A stretch of DNA of 64,000 nt. It comes from Celeribacter persicus. GTDB taxonomy: Bacteria; Pseudomonadota; Alphaproteobacteria; Rhodobacterales; Rhodobacteraceae. The notes beneath the pieces were generated by a model, which had not been told where the DNA came from, did not search any database, and saw only the letters and a program-made list of their open reading frames with translations. The position numbers were made by a program, and so were the translations under genes. Position 1 is the first letter of the stretch. Each line of letters starts with the position of its first letter. Positions 60,439 through 64,000 of this stretch are shown here, one piece after another. The DNA is taken from contig NZ_QAOH01000001.1 in NCBI RefSeq assembly GCF_003050785.1, forward strand, positions 1 through 64,000, read 5' to 3'.

Positions 60439-62628
60439 ATGGCCGACAAGACCCCCGACATTATCTATACCATCGTGGACGAAGCCCCCGAGCTTGCCCG
60501 CGGCTCGCTCCTGCCGATCATCCAGTCCTTCTCCGAGGCTGCGAGCGTCGAAGTGGCGACCAGGGACATCTCGCTGGCCGGTCGTATCCTCGCCCTTTTC
60601 CCGGACCTGCTTTCCGACGAGCAGCGCGTCTCCGATGACCTCGCCGAACTTGGCGAACTGGTGAAAACCCCCGACGCCAATGTCATCAAGCTGCCGAACA
60701 TATCGGCCTCCGTGCCGCAGCTTGAAGCCGCGATCAAGGAACTGCAATCGCAGGGCTACCCGATCCCGGCCTACCCTTCTGACCCGCAAACCGACGAAGA
60801 GAAAGCCGTTCGTGCCAAATACGACACCGTCAAAGGCTCCGCCGTGAACCCGGTGCTGCGCGAAGGCAACTCCGACCGTCGCTCCGCCAAGGCTGTGAAA
60901 GAATACGCGAAAGCCAACCCGCACCGCATGGGCGAATGGAAATCGACCTCGAAAACCACCGTCGCCGCCATGCCGGGCGACGATTTCTTCGCCAATGAGA
61001 AAGCCGCCACCATCACCGCTGCGCAGGCCGGTGGCGCGAAAATCGTCTTCACCGCGAAAGACGGCACCGAGACGGTTCTGAAATCCGGTCTCAAGTATCT
61101 CGAAGGCGAGATCGTCGACGCGACGTTCATGTCCGCCAAGGCATTGCGTGCCTACATCAAAAAAGAAGTCGAGACGATGGAGCCGGGCGTACTCTTCTCC
61201 GTGCACCTCAAAGCCACGATGATGAAGGTCTCCGACCCGATCATCTTCGGTCATTTCGTGTCTGTGTACCTCGAAGACTTCCTTGCCAAGCACGGCGACA
61301 AGCTCGATTTCAACCCGAACTCCGGCATCGGCGCGCTCGAAAAACTCATCGCTGGCAATGCCGAGATGGAAGCCGATCTGAAAGCCGCACTTGCCGCCAA
61401 GCCGCCGATGTACATGGTCGACTCTGACCGCGGCATCACCAACCTGCACGTCCCCTCGGATGTGATCATCGACGCCTCCATGCCCGCCGTGATCAAGGCC
61501 GGTGGCATCGGCTGGGGGCCGGATGGTAAAGCAGCTGACACCAAATGCTGCATCCCGGACAACTCCTACGCCTGCGTCTATGACGAAACGGTCGAGTATT
61601 TCAAAGAAACCGGCACGCTCGACGTCACCACCTGTGGCGCCGTGTCCAACGTCGGCCTGATGGCGCAAAAAGCCGAGGAATACGGCTCCCACCCGACCAC
61701 CTTCGAGATGACCGCCGACGGCACCGTCTCCATCGTTCTCGACAGCGGCGAAGTGCTTTTGTCCAACGAGGTCGAAGCGGGCGACATCTGGCGCTCCTGC
61801 ACCGCGAAGAAAGCCCCGATCCTCGACTGGATCAAAACCGGCATCGAACGATTCGACGTCGAAGGCACCGGTGCCTTCTGGCTCGACAAGAATCGTGCGC
61901 ACGACGCCGAGCTGATCAAATATGTCGAACCGGCTCTGAAAGAAGCGGGTAAGGACATCCCGATCATGGACCCGCGTGCGGCTACCCGCTTCACATGGGA
62001 AGAGATGCGCAAGGGCAAGAACGTCGTGACCATCACCGGCAACGTGCTGCGCGACTACCTCACCGACCTGTTCCCGATTCTCGAACTGGGCACCTCCGCC
62101 AAGATGCTCTCCATCGTGAAACTGATGAACGGTGGCGGTCTGTTTGAAACCGGTGCCGGTGGCTCCGCGCCCAAACACGTGCAGCAGGTTCAGGAAGAAA
62201 ACCACCTGCGTTGGGACAGCCTCGGCGAGTTCTGTGCGCTGGGTGAAAGCTACAACTTCCTCGCCGCGTCCAAGGGCAAGCCGAAAGCCGCCGTGCTCGG
62301 TGCCGCCGTCGAGGTCGCGACCCAGAAGCTACTCTTGGAGAACAAATCGCCGGAGCGCAAGGTCGGTCAGAACGACAACCGCACCTCGCATTACTGGTTC
62401 GCCCGCTACTGGGCCGAGGCGCTGGCCGCCCAAGGCGACGACGCCGATCTGGCCGCGCATTTCGCGCCCATCGCGAAAGAGCTGGCCGAGAAAGAAGCGA
62501 CCATTCTGAGCGAGCTTCAGGCTGCCGAAGGCAAACCCGCGGACATGGGCGGCTACTACCACGCCGACCCTGCCAAGATCGCTGCGATCATGCGCCCCTC
62601 GGCCACGTTCAACGCGATCATCGGCTGA
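60439..62628 (+). CDS. icd: NADP-dependent isocitrate dehydrogenase, monomeric type
   Basis: The 729-residue protein is the large monomeric IDH (about 80 kDa), oxidising isocitrate to 2-oxoglutarate with NADP. It starts [20 protein letters not shown] and shows [40 protein letters not shown] and [20 protein letters not shown], all family-specific. GGAGG precedes ATG 60439 by six bases; the frame to 60403 is upstream leader. Codon usage is very biased, as for an abundant enzyme. Confidence 0.97.
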   Translation: MADKTPDIIYTIVDEAPELARGSLLPIIQSFSEAASVEVATRDISLAGRILALFPDLLSDEQRVSDDLAELGELVKTPDANVIKLPNISASVPQLEAAIKELQSQGYPIPAYPSDPQTDEEKAVRAKYDTVKGSAVNPVLREGNSDRRSAKAVKEYAKANPHRMGEWKSTSKTTVAAMPGDDFFANEKAATITAAQAGGAKIVFTAKDGTETVLKSGLKYLEGEIVDATFMSAKALRAYIKKEVETMEPGVLFSVHLKATMMKVSDPIIFGHFVSVYLEDFLAKHGDKLDFNPNSGIGALEKLIAGNAEMEADLKAALAAKPPMYMVDSDRGITNLHVPSDVIIDASMPAVIKAGGIGWGPDGKAADTKCCIPDNSYACVYDETVEYFKETGTLDVTTCGAVSNVGLMAQKAEEYGSHPTTFEMTADGTVSIVLDSGEVLLSNEVEAGDIWRSCTAKKAPILDWIKTGIERFDVEGTGAFWLDKNRAHDAELIKYVEPALKEAGKDIPIMDPRAATRFTWEEMRKGKNVVTITGNVLRDYLTDLFPILELGTSAKMLSIVKLMNGGGLFETGAGGSAPKHVQQVQEENHLRWDSLGEFCALGESYNFLAASKGKPKAAVLGAAVEVATQKLLLENKSPERKVGQNDNRTSHYWFARYWAEALAAQGDDADLAAHFAPIAKELAEKEATILSELQAAEGKPADMGGYYHADPAKIAAIMRPSATFNAIIG

Positions 62629-62652
62629 GACCACCTCAGGTCAGACAACGCA

Positions 62653-62679
62653 AAGGGGGAGCGCAATGCGCTCCCCCTT
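62653..62679. terminator. Strong bidirectional terminator between icd and the RND gene
   Basis: AAGGGGGAGCGC pairs perfectly with GCGCTCCCCCTT around AAT. It serves icd and may also serve the converging RND gene. Confidence 0.9.
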
Positions 62680-62711
62680 CATCATTTCGCACGGTACCCT
62701 TTGGGCCCGGA

Positions 62712-64000
62712 TCACATCTTGAAGATGCGATAGATCGCCGGGATGACCAGAACCGTCAGAGCGGTCGAGGACAGAAGCCCAAAGAACAGCGACAGCGCCA
62801 GCCCCTGGAAGATCGGATCGGCGAGGATCACCGCCGCCCCGATCATCGCCGCCACGGCGGTCAGCAGGATCGGTTTGAAGCGCGTGGCTCCCGCCTCGAT
62901 CAGAATCTCCGTCGTCACCTTGCCCTCGTCATCGGCGTTGCGGATGAAATCGACCAGAAGGATCGAGTTCCGCACGATAATCCCCGCCAGCGCGATGAAC
63001 CCGATCATCGAGGGCGCGGAGAACGGCGCATTGAACAACCAGTGCCCGATGATGATACCGAGGAAGGTCAGCGGCACCGGGGTCAGGATCACCAGCGGCA
63101 GACGGAAGGAACCGAACTGCGCCACCACGAGGATGTAAATCCCCAGAAGCGCCACACCGAAGGCCGCTCCCATGTCGCGGAACGTGACCCAAGTCACCTC
63201 CCACTCACCATCCCAAAGAAGCACCGGTTTCGACGTGTCGGTCGGTTGACCATGAAGTGAAATCTCCGGCTTCATCCCTTCGGGCCAGTCCATCTCGTCG
63301 AGCTTGTCGGCCACGGCGAGCATACCGTAAAGCGGAGCCTCATAGGTTCCGGCCAGTTCCGCCTGAACCATTTCCGCGTCATAGCCGTTGTGCCGGAAGA
63401 TCGGGTAGGAGGTGGTCTCCTCCGTGATCTCCACTACATCGCCCAACTCAACCACGCCACGCCCACCGGGCAGCGCATCGGCCGGAACCGGCGTCGACAG
63501 CGCCGCGGCATCCATCACGCGGTCAGACTTGTCCCGCCCGACCACGATCGGGATCGGACGTCGGCCCTCGCCACGATGCGAATAGCCGATCGTGGAATAG
63601 CTGTTGAGATATTGCAGAGTCTGCGCGGCATCGGCCTCCGCCACCTGATAGAAGTTCAGATCGGACGGCTTCATCTCCGCCCGGAGACGTCGGGCCTGTT
63701 CGCCATAGCTGTCATCGGTGTCGACAATGAAATCGACGCTCTCGAAGGCTTCGCGCACCTTGTCGGCCACGGCACGGCGGGTGTCCCCGTCCGGGCCGTA
63801 GATTTCGGCCAGAAGCGTCGAGATCACCGGCGGTCCCGGCGGCGGTTCGACCACTTTCATCGCCGTGCCCGGCGGCACGGTAATTCCGCTCAACAGCATC
63901 TCCCGAAGTTCGAGCGCGATATCGTGCGAGGTCCGGTCGCGCGCATGTTTCGGCAGAAGCTTGAGCTGTACCTCGCCCATCTGCGGATATTCCCGCAGAT
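62712..64000 (-). CDS. RND-family efflux permease, C-terminal part (runs off the window)
   Basis: About 430 residues of an AcrB-like inner-membrane pump are present; the reading frame continues past position 64000, so the N-terminal part is missing. It includes the periplasmic porter region (VVEPPPGPPVISTLLAEIYG), helices around AFGVALLGIYILVVAQFGSF and IIVRNSILLVDFIRNADDEG, and GLLSSTALTVLVIPAIYRIF at the C-terminus. The sequence resembles RND permeases for metals or amphiphiles; substrate cannot be set. It converges on icd. Confidence 0.9.
   Translation of the reverse strand, partial: LREYPQMGEVQLKLLPKHARDRTSHDIALELREMLLSGITVPPGTAMKVVEPPPGPPVISTLLAEIYGPDGDTRRAVADKVREAFESVDFIVDTDDSYGEQARRLRAEMKPSDLNFYQVAEADAAQTLQYLNSYSTIGYSHRGEGRRPIPIVVGRDKSDRVMDAAALSTPVPADALPGGRGVVELGDVVEITEETTSYPIFRHNGYDAEMVQAELAGTYEAPLYGMLAVADKLDEMDWPEGMKPEISLHGQPTDTSKPVLLWDGEWEVTWVTFRDMGAAFGVALLGIYILVVAQFGSFRLPLVILTPVPLTFLGIIIGHWLFNAPFSAPSMIGFIALAGIIVRNSILLVDFIRNADDEGKVTTEILIEAGATRFKPILLTAVAAMIGAAVILADPIFQGLALSLFFGLLSSTALTVLVIPAIYRIFKM

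Noticed and set aside
60370-62205. 611-codon minus-strand open frame opposite icd
   Set aside because: It mirrors the codon bias of icd on the other strand and its translation is low-complexity Val/Gly/Asp/His without any fold; high-GC antisense frames of this kind recur all over the window (for example 5912-7762, 1171-2274 and 16868-18658).

Overview
The window is a GC-rich alphaproteobacterial chromosome segment, most like the Roseobacter group of the Rhodobacterales; the genus cannot be fixed from the sequence. Pointers are a monomeric NADP isocitrate dehydrogenase, a PccR/RamB-type (ScfR) regulator, a YdcH-type peptide, a ceramidase-like CREST protein, an FNR-type site upstream of ompW, and the Anbu / ATP-grasp / alpha-E / transglutaminase cluster. 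Nearly all of it reads as conserved chromosome. No prophage, CRISPR array or plasmid module was seen. Accessory DNA is limited to the extreme left edge and a small AT-richer island near 27.2-27.6 kb.

Layout. 0-4.6 kb: a minus-strand operon of a Sel1-repeat protein, an IalB-like protein, a second Sel1 protein, a TpsB/ShlB two-partner-secretion transporter and a lipoprotein. It ends in a short reading frame that looks like the start of the partner exoprotein, cut by the end of an IS3-type element. 5.1-14.6 kb: a Bcr/CflA efflux pump, the ScfR regulator with palindromic operators at its own promoter, DMT transporters, two identical tRNA-Asp genes and a tRNA-Val, a secreted nuclease, a glycosyltransferase and a divergent ArgP/LysE exporter pair. 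14.6-25.8 kb: YebC, an SLC13 permease, YmdB, an HpaI-type aldolase, 5-formyl-THF cyclo-ligase, MgtE, guanine deaminase, a CAP lipoprotein, 8-oxoguanine deaminase, HisN and an XRE regulator. 26-34.7 kb: a quinone oxidoreductase, a MafI-like orphan immunity gene, a LysR regulator, a DUF1127 peptide, a BAX-inhibitor-1 protein, a GNAT, rpmG, an FMN riboswitch controlling a RibN-type riboflavin importer, a DUF533 protein, rnpB and an AmpD-like amidase. 34.7-42.8 kb: an excalibur lipoprotein, gatCA, a ceramidase-like protein, a UPF0173 hydrolase, an ECF sigma operon with a periplasmic sensor-like protein, an EF-hand protein, tadA and ompW.

42.8-50.6 kb: rluB with a long basic tail, followed by what I consider the most interesting locus. 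A 28-residue membrane peptide, XpaC, TelA, a DUF2927 lipoprotein, an SPFH-GYF protein, an unrecognised protein and a zinc-ribbon membrane protein are packed with one-base overlaps, with a degenerate CZB-like gene inserted on the opposite strand. This looks like a membrane-stress module assembled from the XpaC/TelA pair and the SPFH/zinc-ribbon pair.

50.6-64 kb: a PfkB sugar kinase behind a LacI-type palindrome, dtd, and then tsaE-tsaB-tsaC-tsaD, all four core bacterial t6A genes in one overlapping operon. They run head-on into a PLP decarboxylase. The Anbu proteasome-like cluster, icd and the 3' part of an RND efflux permease complete the window.
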